Source of the DNA: Microcoleus sp. FACHB-68
Lineage (GTDB): Bacteria > Cyanobacteriota > Cyanobacteriia > Cyanobacteriales > Oscillatoriaceae
Direction of reading: 5' to 3'
Assembly (NCBI RefSeq): GCF_014695715.1
Contig: NZ_JACJOT010000013.1
Location: forward strand, 1-64,000
Length of the DNA stretch: 64,000 bases
The notes below the pieces were generated by a model. It saw only the letters and a program-made list of their open reading frames with translations, searched no databases and was not told the DNA's origin. This document shows positions 35,437-43,474 of the stretch, one piece after another (position 1 is the first letter of the stretch; every line of letters starts with the position of its first letter). The position numbers and the translations under genes are program-made.

Positions 35437-36624
35437 TCAATCTTCGAGTAGCGGTTCAGAAGGTTCTTCTGCATCGGCAAATTGGTCGAGGGAGGTTGGG
35501 ATAAGCCGGCTGTTTGGTAAATTTAACGGTTGGGCTTCGTCAAAGCGTTGGATCAATTCTTCAATGATCCGGGGATCAGTGGTGCGAACTCCCACCTCTG
35601 GGCGATCCCGTTGGGTGCCGGCATTAAGAACATCATGACTGCCCACCCAGGCAAAGGCGCAATCGCACACTAAAAAATTCTCATGCGTCGCCAATCCTTT
35701 CAGCTTAAAGCGATCCGGATATTCTCTCACGAGCTGTTGCAACTGATGGATGCCGGCGGCATATTCTGCCGGCGTTTCCACATCCGTGGGTTGTCCCCAG
35801 CCGATCTCAACGCAACAGTTGCGATCTAGCAGTGCCCTAAAGTGACGCATCATGCTGTCATCAAGCCGGCTACGCCTCAGCCAGGGACAGACGACGATCA
35901 GCCGGTCTTGGGCTTTTTCCAGGGCTTCTAGGAGCAAAGAGTGACTGCGTTCGCGCTTCATCACCAGCTCATATTCATAAGGCTGCTGAATGACTTGAAA
36001 TTGCCGTTCAATCTCCTCCATGAGATTATGACCGGCAGCCTCAACTTGAGCGGGAATGCTCGCAATCGCAAGTTCTACCTGCTTTTGTAAATCTACCACC
36101 GGCAGTTGTGCTTCACTGGGTGGGGGCAGCCGGTCAAGGTATTGTTGCAGCGCCACAATCACGCGGGCTAAATTTTCAATCTGCTCAAGTTCAGGCCGGC
36201 TTGTAAATTGCTCTCGCAAGCCGTCTAACTGAATTTGAATGGGTGCCAGCCATTTTTCTAGGGTGGTTTGCCGGTTTTTCAGTTGCTCAATTTCTGAGAG
36301 TAAGCCGGACAGATCCCGCCCCGGTTCAATACTTTGGGCTTCGTGTTCCAAGCGTTGAATCACAGAAGTTAACGCTTCTGCCCACTGCTGTTTTGCCGCA
36401 TCGAGGCTAGAGAGTTGCTCGTTTAACTGAGTGATCGCTGCTGTGGTTTGTTGGCGAGTCTGTAGCTCAAACCGCTGCCGGTTTGTCCAGTTGAGCAGCA
36501 GCGACAGCGACAGGGGCGCGACTGCATAGGCAAGTTGCTGGAAAAACACAGCCGCAACCGATCCCGCGACTGAGCCGGCGAGGGATACAAACTCTGCAAT
36601 TTCCAGCACATTACGGGTTTTCAC
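35437..36624 (-). CDS. Module-family protein E: module, coiled coil, degenerate PLD-like domain
   Basis: 395 aa. Shared module at 1-50 (VLEIAEFVSLAGSVAGSVAA, then LAYAVAPLSLSLLLNWTNRQ), coiled coil at about 50-205, PLD-like domain at about 215-365 closely related to that of D (DRLIVVCPWLRRSRLDDSMM; EVGVRTTDPRIIEELIQRFD). The HKD site reads THENFLVCDCAFAWVGSHD: His and Asp are kept, Lys is replaced by Asn, so normal phosphodiesterase chemistry is doubtful. It starts 9 bp after gene F ends, so F and E form an operon pairing a WD40 member with a PLD-like member. Confidence 0.85.
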   Translation of the reverse strand: MKTRNVLEIAEFVSLAGSVAGSVAAVFFQQLAYAVAPLSLSLLLNWTNRQRFELQTRQQTTAAITQLNEQLSSLDAAKQQWAEALTSVIQRLEHEAQSIEPGRDLSGLLSEIEQLKNRQTTLEKWLAPIQIQLDGLREQFTSRPELEQIENLARVIVALQQYLDRLPPPSEAQLPVVDLQKQVELAIASIPAQVEAAGHNLMEEIERQFQVIQQPYEYELVMKRERSHSLLLEALEKAQDRLIVVCPWLRRSRLDDSMMRHFRALLDRNCCVEIGWGQPTDVETPAEYAAGIHQLQQLVREYPDRFKLKGLATHENFLVCDCAFAWVGSHDVLNAGTQRDRPEVGVRTTDPRIIEELIQRFDEAQPLNLPNSRLIPTSLDQFADAEEPSEPLLED

Positions 36625-36633
36625 GAACTTTGT

Positions 36634-38331
36634 TTAATCTCGCTGCCAAATTTTGATTGTGCCGTTGGCGCTGCCGATGGCGAGGAGTTGACCCGAAGGG
36701 CTGATGGCTAGGGAGATCGCGGGTTTGCTATCCTCTGCCAGGGTGTGCACTCGCTTGCCGGATGCCCTATCCCAGATTTTAACGGTGCCGTCGGCACTGC
36801 CACTGAGCAGGGTTTGCCCATCGGGGGTGAATGCGACCGAGTAAACCGGCCCGGAATGCTCGGCGAGGGTGGCGATTAGATCGCCGGTGTCCAACTCCCA
36901 CAGTTTAACGGTGCCGTTGCCGTTGCCGCTGGCGAGATATGACGTATCGGGACTAAAGCTGAGTGACCAAACAAAATCTAAATTTCCCGTGAGGGTGCCG
37001 ATATGTTCGCCGGTGTGCATTTGCCACAGATGGATCAGTCCGTCGCCGCCGCCACTGGCGAGAAATTCCCCGTTCGGGCTAAATTGCAGGGCGTAAACCG
37101 GCCCGGAATAATCCGTGAGCCGGCTTTGCAAGACGCCGGTGTTCAATTCCCACAGCTTAATCGTTTCGTCAAAACTGCCACTGGCAAGCATTTTACCATC
37201 GGGGCTGATGGTGATGGAGCGCACGGAGCCGGAATGGCCGGCCAGGGTATCCATCAATTCCCCGGTTTCTAGCTTCCACAGTTTGATTGTCTCATCCCAG
37301 CTCCCGCTCGCCACAATCTGACTATCTGGGGTGATGGCGACGGAAAAAATGCCTTTGGTATGAGCCGATAGGGTATGTAGCAACTCGCCGGTGTACGGCT
37401 GCCAAATTTTCAGGGTTTTGTCAAAACTGCCGCTGACCAAGTGCTGGCCATCGGCGCTAATCGCCAAGCCACTCACCCAGTCGGTATGTCCGGTGAGGGT
37501 ACGCACGCAGCGCCAGTTTTGATTGAGGGATTGACTGACAAAGCTGGGCAGGAGAATGGATTTTGCGGTGGGTTGGGGCGCGGTTGCTTCGGCTGTCGCG
37601 GTGGGGGCTGCCGGCTCTTTTTGGGTCGATTCTGGGGCGGCGGATTTTTTCTTTTTGGAGGCGCGGGGTTGTTCGGCTGCCGGTGCCGGTGGCTGTTGCT
37701 TGTCGTCCCACCGGCGCTGCATGGCGGTTTCTATTTGGTTAGCCAAACTAGCAAGGCGTTCCGACAACTGGGCCATCGTCCGTTCCAAGCGGTCAACCCG
37801 TTCTACAACGGATGAGCTATTGAGATAGTGAATAACGCTGCTGACAGATTCCTGCACAGTGGCGCACTCTTCTTGTAGCTGGGCGATATTTTGATAAATT
37901 GGGTTCAGGTCGGGCGCTTCCTGTTGCGAAGCAGGTTTTTTTGGCATCTCGGTGCTTCCTGTAGGATAGGTCTGGGTGCCACGAGCGCTATCAGGCAGTG
38001 GGGAGGAAGCCGGTATTCCTGGCACTGAGGCTTGTAGCAGTTGCATCTCTTCGGAAAATTGCTGCTGCACCCGCATAATAGCCGCCGACGTCCGCCGTGA
38101 ATTGAGCCGGTCGTAGCGGTAACGGTTGAGCAGGTTCAGCGCGACGGAACTCGTTAGGGGAACAACGGCAAAGATGATCTGCCCGGATATTACAGCCGCA
38201 ATTAACCCAACGATTGAGCAAATGAGTGCGATATACTCTGCTATCTCAAGCCGATGAGAAGTATTGCACAGTTTAAGAAAGCTGAAGAAAGCGTTCTGAA
38301 TCATTGCAGTGATGGACGCGCTAAGGCTCAT
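36634..38331 (-). CDS. Module-family protein F: module, coiled coil, seven WD40 repeats
   Basis: 565 aa (ATG 38304 is an alternative start). Shared module at about 26-76 (HRLEIAEYIALICSIVGLIA, then IIFAVVPLTSSVALNLLNRY). A coiled coil and Pro/Ala-rich linker run to about 270. Then NWRCVRTLTGHTDWVSGLAI opens seven WD40 repeats, one full propeller, ending TIKIWQRD. The junction NWRCVRTLTGH matches LWRCVKTLTGH in protein A, so both propellers come from one ancestor. First gene of the F-E operon. No enzymatic motif; a ligand- or protein-sensing propeller is likely. Confidence 0.85.
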   Translation of the reverse strand: MSLSASITAMIQNAFFSFLKLCNTSHRLEIAEYIALICSIVGLIAAVISGQIIFAVVPLTSSVALNLLNRYRYDRLNSRRTSAAIMRVQQQFSEEMQLLQASVPGIPASSPLPDSARGTQTYPTGSTEMPKKPASQQEAPDLNPIYQNIAQLQEECATVQESVSSVIHYLNSSSVVERVDRLERTMAQLSERLASLANQIETAMQRRWDDKQQPPAPAAEQPRASKKKKSAAPESTQKEPAAPTATAEATAPQPTAKSILLPSFVSQSLNQNWRCVRTLTGHTDWVSGLAISADGQHLVSGSFDKTLKIWQPYTGELLHTLSAHTKGIFSVAITPDSQIVASGSWDETIKLWKLETGELMDTLAGHSGSVRSITISPDGKMLASGSFDETIKLWELNTGVLQSRLTDYSGPVYALQFSPNGEFLASGGGDGLIHLWQMHTGEHIGTLTGNLDFVWSLSFSPDTSYLASGNGNGTVKLWELDTGDLIATLAEHSGPVYSVAFTPDGQTLLSGSADGTVKIWDRASGKRVHTLAEDSKPAISLAISPSGQLLAIGSANGTIKIWQRD

Positions 38332-38686
38332 CGTTACTTACCTGTTCCAAAAGCCTTGAATGTTTAGGATAAGGATGTCTAAATTGGATCGGATGCTGGC
38401 CTCCTGGGGGGATTTCGCGATGTTTAAATTCTCCTTTTTAGCCTAGCGCTGTTGGGGCGAAAAGTATAAGTGTTGGCTGTTTGCTTAAGCAGTGTGACTG
38501 ATTTGAGGGTGCGGTTGCAAATTGTTATTTGCGGTGAACCTGAAACCATTTGTCAGCGATCACCCATCTCATTCGAGATTTTATGGGAGTGCTTCAAAAT
38601 CGGTGAATTCCTCTCTCCCTCTCTCTTTCCCCCTCTCTCTACCTAAAAATTTAGTGGAGTGCCGGTTTAATAAACCTCCGCCCAAT
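38332..38686. other. Intergenic region, 355 bp
   Basis: Separates mgtE and gene F, both on the minus strand. A pyrimidine-only stretch (about 38608-38640, CTCTCTCCC-type) may mark a low-complexity repeat. The F promoter should lie near 38340-38480. No gene is seen. Confidence 0.4.
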
Positions 38687-40084
38687 CTACAACTGCAAAA
38701 TTAGTCGCGCTAAGTTGAAGTAAATAACGACGCCCAACACATCAACGGCTGTGGTGATAAATGGGGCCGACATCAACGCGGGGTCTAGTTTCAAGGAACG
38801 AAAAATAAACGGCAGTGCCGAACCGGCAATGGATGCCAAAATGGCGATTGCCACTAGACTAATTCCGACTGTAATCGCGACTAACACACTTTCTTGGAGG
38901 AAGGTTGCCCAGACAGTTGCGATCGCCCCCAGCATTGCCCCTAGCAATGCCCCAGCCATTGCTTCTCGGATAACGACCTGGACGGGTCCCATTGCCCGAA
39001 TTTCATCGGTATTTAAACCCCGAATCACGACGGTGGAGGACTGCGCCCCGACGTTGCCGCCGGTGCCGACGAGTAAGGGAATAAACGCAGCTAGCGACAC
39101 CACCTGCTGCAAAATTCCTTCTTGTGATTTGATAATAGTGCCTGTGACGGTATTGGTTAGTAGCAAGACTAACAGCCAGAGCACTCGTCTACGGGCGACG
39201 GTAATTAAATTTGTCTGGAAATAATTGTCTCCGTCGGACTGCACGCCACCCAAGGCATAAATATCTTTGGTGGTTTCTTCTTCTAAAATATCGATTACGT
39301 CATCAACGGTGATAATGCCCACTAGCCGCTGTTCGCGATCCACCACCGGCACCGCTAAAAAGTCATAGCGCTGGATGAGTCGGGCAACTTCTTCTTGATT
39401 ATCACTGGTGTTGACTGAGACGACCTCGCGGGTCATAATTTCCCCAATCGTCTGGTCTGGCTGGGAGGTGACGAGATCCCGCAGGGACAGAATGCCGGTG
39501 AGCCGGCGGGCAGTATCGGTGATATATAGGTAATAAACGATCTCTGTGACGGGCGCTAAGGCGCGAATCCGTTCCAGGGTTTGGCTGACGGTAAAGCTTT
39601 CTTTGAGCGAGATATACTCTGGCGTCATAATCCGCCCTGCTGTGCCGGCTTCATAGCCTAATAGCAGTGAGGTTGCTTGCCATTCCGATGGCGACAGTTG
39701 TTCGCCTAAACGCCGGACAACGGTTGCCGGTAGTTCATCAAACAGCCGCGCTCGGTCATCGGGCGACATTTTATCGACAATGTCGAGCACTTCCTGGCGC
39801 TTGAACTCCTCCAGCAGCAGTTGTTGCACGCTGGAGTCGAGATGTTCGTAAACTTCAGTTGCTTCGTCTTTTGAAAGCAAGCGGAAGGCGATGACTTGCA
39901 TCGCTTCTGGCAAGCCTTCGATGGCTTCTGCGATGTCTGGCGGCTGCACCGGCACTAAAATCGCTTTCGCGCCTTTGAAGTCGCCTTGTTGTAGCAGCGC
40001 TTGTAGCTGCGATCTCACTAACTCCCGCAGTTCGCGCCGCGACATGGCGTGGATGGGAAAGGATAGATTGTTATTCTCTGTCAA
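38687..40084 (-). CDS. mgtE: Magnesium transporter MgtE
   Basis: 465 aa. The N-terminal MgtE_N superhelix (about 25-130, FKGAKAILVPVQPPDIAEAI) is followed by a CBS pair (about 140-260; IMTPEYISLKESFTV, IMTREVVSVNTSDNQEE) and five membrane helices (about 290-465) with the pore motif region PLLVGTGGNVGAQSS. MgtE is a Mg2+-gated channel for Mg2+ uptake in the plasma membrane. It is full length. No Mg2+ riboswitch (M-box) is evident upstream. Single gene. Confidence 0.96.
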   Translation of the reverse strand: MTENNNLSFPIHAMSRRELRELVRSQLQALLQQGDFKGAKAILVPVQPPDIAEAIEGLPEAMQVIAFRLLSKDEATEVYEHLDSSVQQLLLEEFKRQEVLDIVDKMSPDDRARLFDELPATVVRRLGEQLSPSEWQATSLLLGYEAGTAGRIMTPEYISLKESFTVSQTLERIRALAPVTEIVYYLYITDTARRLTGILSLRDLVTSQPDQTIGEIMTREVVSVNTSDNQEEVARLIQRYDFLAVPVVDREQRLVGIITVDDVIDILEEETTKDIYALGGVQSDGDNYFQTNLITVARRRVLWLLVLLLTNTVTGTIIKSQEGILQQVVSLAAFIPLLVGTGGNVGAQSSTVVIRGLNTDEIRAMGPVQVVIREAMAGALLGAMLGAIATVWATFLQESVLVAITVGISLVAIAILASIAGSALPFIFRSLKLDPALMSAPFITTAVDVLGVVIYFNLARLILQL

Positions 40085-40568
40085 AACTGTCCCTCCTAAT
40101 CCCGTCCTACATAGGTTGCTGCCTTTAGTCTAGAGTTGTCTGGCTCTTCAAGGATCGCAACTGCTTTAATTGAGTCTGCCTTGAGCCTTCTGTTTTGGTT
40201 GCCTGAAGCGGCGTTTGCCCTTAGGGCTTTCCCGGCGCTGATGGCTGAAGTTGTCAGCTAGATGCTTCTATTAAACCTTATGACACGCTTGAGTGAACGC
40301 GTTGCCCTTGCCGGTTATGCTCAGGCTACCAGACTGTACGGTAGCATAGCGGGGTTCTTTTGCTACATCCGCTGCCCTTGATCCGGATGCCGGTGAATTT
40401 TTAACCGAACTTACGCATTTCTCTCACTTCAGCGCATGGGGAAAGCCGGTTAAAAAAGGATGGATTTTCCCCTCATAAGGTTACTATTTGGTATTGACTA
40501 TCAAAACCTGCATCTGCTGGCTTGCTAACTGTCGGTAAAAATCAAACTGCGAATACCTAGAGTAAACA
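40085..40568. other. Intergenic region, 484 bp
   Basis: Divergent spacer between mgtE and the MscS-type gene. It holds GCCGGC-type sites and ACTTACGCA near 40409, which matches one end of the MITE-like element at 9572. No gene is seen. Confidence 0.4.
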
Positions 40569-42041
40569 ATGAAGTGGATTTTTAATCAAGCACAGAAAAT
40601 ATTTTCCGAGTGTTTCAAACTTTTGAACGCCCGCCTGTTTGATATCGGTGACAAAAGTTTTTCTCTTGGTTTAATATTCCAGCTTATTCTTTTAATTCTC
40701 ATTGTCTTTCTTATTTCTCGCGCCTTCAGCGTGTGGCTAAAACATCGGCTGTTAATTCGCATGGGATTCGACCGGGGCAGCCGAGAAGCCATTGCCGCAG
40801 TCATTAGCTATTCGCTGACTGCCCTAGGCTGTTTAATTGTTCTGCAATCAGTCGGGATTAATTTCAGCTCAATCGCAGTCTTAGCCGGCGTCTTGGGAAT
40901 TGGCTTAGGTTTTTCCTTGCAAAATTTAGCGAGCAATTTTATCAGCGGTTTAACACTTTTATTCGAGCGACCAATTAAAGTTGGAGATTTTATTGAAGTT
41001 GATGATTTATTAGGAACGGTTGAAAATATTTCGATTCGCTCTACAATTGTTCGTACCATAGATGGAGTATTTGTGATTGTTCCGAATATTCGGTTTGTTG
41101 AAAATAATATTATTAACTGGAGCTATCGTGATCCTAAATGCTGCATTCATATCCCCGTAGGAGTTGACTACGGAACTGACCCGATTCTCGTCACAGAGGC
41201 ATTGCTCGCCGCTGCTAGGATGGAATCGAGTGTATTATCCTATCCTTCTCCGAAGGTGTGGTTTAAAGGATTCGCTGAAAGTGATTTGAAATTTGAACTT
41301 TTAGTTTGGATAGATCAGCCTCATGAGAGTGATCCGATTAAAAGTGCTTTGCATTTTCGCATTGAACATGAATTTCGTCATCGAGGAATTTCAATTCCTT
41401 TCCCGCAGCGAAATTTGTATATCCGCAATATAGATGAACTGGGTGCTTTGTTTAATAAAAGCAATCCTGATGAAGCAACGAACGGCAAAATGCCGGCTCA
41501 ACATCCCACTCCCGCACCCCCTACAAATTCATCGCCAAAATCACCGAATAATTGGACACTCCGAGATTTATTGCGGCGCGTGACTTATTTTGAGCAATGT
41601 TCGGATTTGGAATTACGGCAATTGATTGAATACGGATACCGGCAACTGTTTCCTTCCGGCCAAGTTGTTTGCCAAGAAAATGGCCCCGGAGAGTCTTTTT
41701 ATATTATTCTCACCGGCTCGGTTGAAGTCTTTTCTCAAAAAATTGGAAAATACATCGCTACACTTCATGAAGGTGAGTTTTTTGGGGAGATGTCTTTGCT
41801 GATGGGAACGCCTCGCTCAGCAAGCGTTCGCACCTTAGAAGACTCGATTCTTTTTGTTGTAGAACGTCACGATCTCCAGAAACTTTTGGTGGGGCATCCA
41901 GGTTTAGCCGATCAGCTTGCTCAAAAATTATCTGAACGCCAACAAGCACTCCGCAATTTAGGATTATTACCCGAAGGTTCTTCGGAAGAAACGCCGTTTA
42001 TTTGGGTTCGCAAACGACTGCAAACTCTTTTTGGCATTTAA
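40569..42041 (+). CDS. MscS-superfamily channel with cyclic-nucleotide-binding domain (bCNG type)
   Basis: 490 aa. Three membrane helices precede the MscS pore and beta domain (about 75-290: GVLGIGLGFSLQNLASNFIS, LLFERPIKVGDFIEVDDL). After a Pro-rich linker (300-335) a cNMP-binding domain spans about 345-460, with the phosphate-binding cassette FFGEMSLLMGTPRSASVRT containing the conserved Glu and Arg. This architecture is that of bacterial cyclic-nucleotide-gated channels, first studied in Synechocystis; they are gated by cAMP/cGMP rather than mainly by tension. It is full length and on its own transcript. Confidence 0.92.
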   Translation: MKWIFNQAQKIFSECFKLLNARLFDIGDKSFSLGLIFQLILLILIVFLISRAFSVWLKHRLLIRMGFDRGSREAIAAVISYSLTALGCLIVLQSVGINFSSIAVLAGVLGIGLGFSLQNLASNFISGLTLLFERPIKVGDFIEVDDLLGTVENISIRSTIVRTIDGVFVIVPNIRFVENNIINWSYRDPKCCIHIPVGVDYGTDPILVTEALLAAARMESSVLSYPSPKVWFKGFAESDLKFELLVWIDQPHESDPIKSALHFRIEHEFRHRGISIPFPQRNLYIRNIDELGALFNKSNPDEATNGKMPAQHPTPAPPTNSSPKSPNNWTLRDLLRRVTYFEQCSDLELRQLIEYGYRQLFPSGQVVCQENGPGESFYIILTGSVEVFSQKIGKYIATLHEGEFFGEMSLLMGTPRSASVRTLEDSILFVVERHDLQKLLVGHPGLADQLAQKLSERQQALRNLGLLPEGSSEETPFIWVRKRLQTLFGI

Positions 42042-42223
42042 ATGAATTAGTTGAGCCGGTTAAAAATCCATACCTTTATTGGGTTTGGAATGATGTGCCG
42101 GTGAGTCCCACTGCTGTCAGTCCACCTTCTCTCCCCTGCGCCCCTAGAAACCCAGCGCCTAGCTTCTCTTCGATGGCTAGAACCTTTACGCTACAAAGCT
42201 TTTAGCTAATTTTACTGAGAAAC
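42042..42223. other. Spacer after the channel gene
   Basis: Non-coding; no strong terminator for the channel gene is visible. It leads into the promoter/operator at 42224. Confidence 0.4.
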
Positions 42224-42275
42224 TTGACTAAAAAATCAACATCAGTTAGTATAGGTGTGTTGATAAAAAAGTCAA
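42224..42275 (+). promoter_or_regulatory. Promoter with two operator-like dyads
   Basis: A -35 box TTGACT (42224-42229) and a -10 box TAGTAT (42247-42252) are separated by exactly 17 bp. The -35 box is part of TTGACT-AAAAA-ATCAACA (42224-42241). A second copy in inverted orientation, TGTTGAT-AAAAA-AGTCAA, covers 42258-42275, over the expected transcription start. Each copy is itself a TTGA/TCAA dyad. Sites on the -35 box and on the start are a classical repressor layout. It controls the coiled-coil gene at 42346. Confidence 0.6.
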
Positions 42276-42345
42276 CACGCTCTAAATCAAGCTTAGGCTC
42301 GCTAAAAATCCCCTCACATCACAACATTATCCGAGGAAAATAAAT

Positions 42346-43356
42346 ATGAACAAAGTGGCAGCCAAAGACAGTAAAGCCAAAATCATCGAAGCATTTAATC
42401 AACTGATCGCTGAGCGCAAAAAAATCGACTCAAAAGTAGCAACGAAAGAAGAAGAAGCGGCGAAAGAACAGAATAAACAGCTTCTTGAAGTTGCTTCCAC
42501 CTATACTATTGATAGCATTGTTAAAGGTCTTGCTGATCTACAGTTAGAGTTTGGCAGCATTGTCACCGGCTTGTCAGAAAAATTAGCTACAGAAACCTCA
42601 AAACTTGACGAACTTAAGCGAGCGCTAGAAATTGAAACTCAGAACTTACAAGAGTTCCAGCAAATCAGAATTGTAGCAGATGCCCTGCATATTTTAAATC
42701 AAGAACACCAGGCAACCTTAAAAGCCTTAGAACAAGCGGCATCCGCTCACCGAGAAGCGCTTGAAAAAGACAAAGCTGAAAAGAAAAAGGCTTGGCAGAA
42801 AGAGGGAGAGGAATATGAAATCTCCGTTCAAGAACAAAATGAAATCTTAATTAAAGAGCGCCGGCAGGAAGCAGAGGATTATCAATATAAAATCGAACGC
42901 ACGCGCAAAATTGAAACAGATGAGTATGAAGATCGCGCCCGGAAACAAGAAAGAGAGTTGCTTGCAACTGAGCAAGCCAATCAAAAACAATGGACTGAGC
43001 GTGAAAAAGTATTGGCGGCGAATCAAAAATTATTTGAAGAATACCAACAAAAAGTAGCAACGATGCCAGAAGAATTGAAGAAAGCGGAAGACGAAGCCCG
43101 GAAAAAAGCAATTGAAGAGGTTAATCGAGATGCGAAAGTAAAGGCTGATTTATTTAAGAAAGAGTGGGATAAAACTGATGAAGGTTATCAATTAGAAATC
43201 CAGTCTCTAGAAGAGACAATTCAAAGGCAATCCGAACAAATTGCGGATATTTCATCCCAACTTCAAGCGACGCTGAAGCAAGCACAAGACCTCTCTATGC
43301 GAGCGTTTGCGACTTCTTCCAATAATACGGGTTCTCAGGAAAAAGCAAAAAGCTAG
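42346..43356 (+). CDS. Coiled-coil protein, first of a paralogous pair
   Basis: 336 aa, highly charged, without signal peptide or membrane segment. Almost all is predicted coiled coil; recognisable blocks are STYTIDSIVKGLADLQLEFG (about 50-70), KKKAWQKEGEEYEISVQEQN and EAEDYQYKIERTRKIETDEY. The same blocks recur in the next gene. AGGA precedes the ATG. A filament- or scaffold-forming role is likely from composition, but I know no named family. It sits behind the dyad-bearing promoter at 42224 and is probably co-transcribed with the paralogue 118 bp downstream. Confidence 0.75.
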   Translation: MNKVAAKDSKAKIIEAFNQLIAERKKIDSKVATKEEEAAKEQNKQLLEVASTYTIDSIVKGLADLQLEFGSIVTGLSEKLATETSKLDELKRALEIETQNLQEFQQIRIVADALHILNQEHQATLKALEQAASAHREALEKDKAEKKKAWQKEGEEYEISVQEQNEILIKERRQEAEDYQYKIERTRKIETDEYEDRARKQERELLATEQANQKQWTEREKVLAANQKLFEEYQQKVATMPEELKKAEDEARKKAIEEVNRDAKVKADLFKKEWDKTDEGYQLEIQSLEETIQRQSEQIADISSQLQATLKQAQDLSMRAFATSSNNTGSQEKAKS

Positions 43357-43474
43357 ATATCGGGAGTAAAGGCGAGTTTTTTCTTCGTTTCTTTATCAAA
43401 GCCGCCGGCACATCTATTCGGTGCGATTGTCTTTCCCTGTTTACCCTTCACTTTACCCCTTTTGGAGATCAATT

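Noticed and set aside
22224-38331. Reading the module family as STAND/NLR-type (Avs) defence
   Set aside because: None of the six proteins has a Walker A/B NTPase; only sensor-like repeats and a degenerate PLD-like domain are present.
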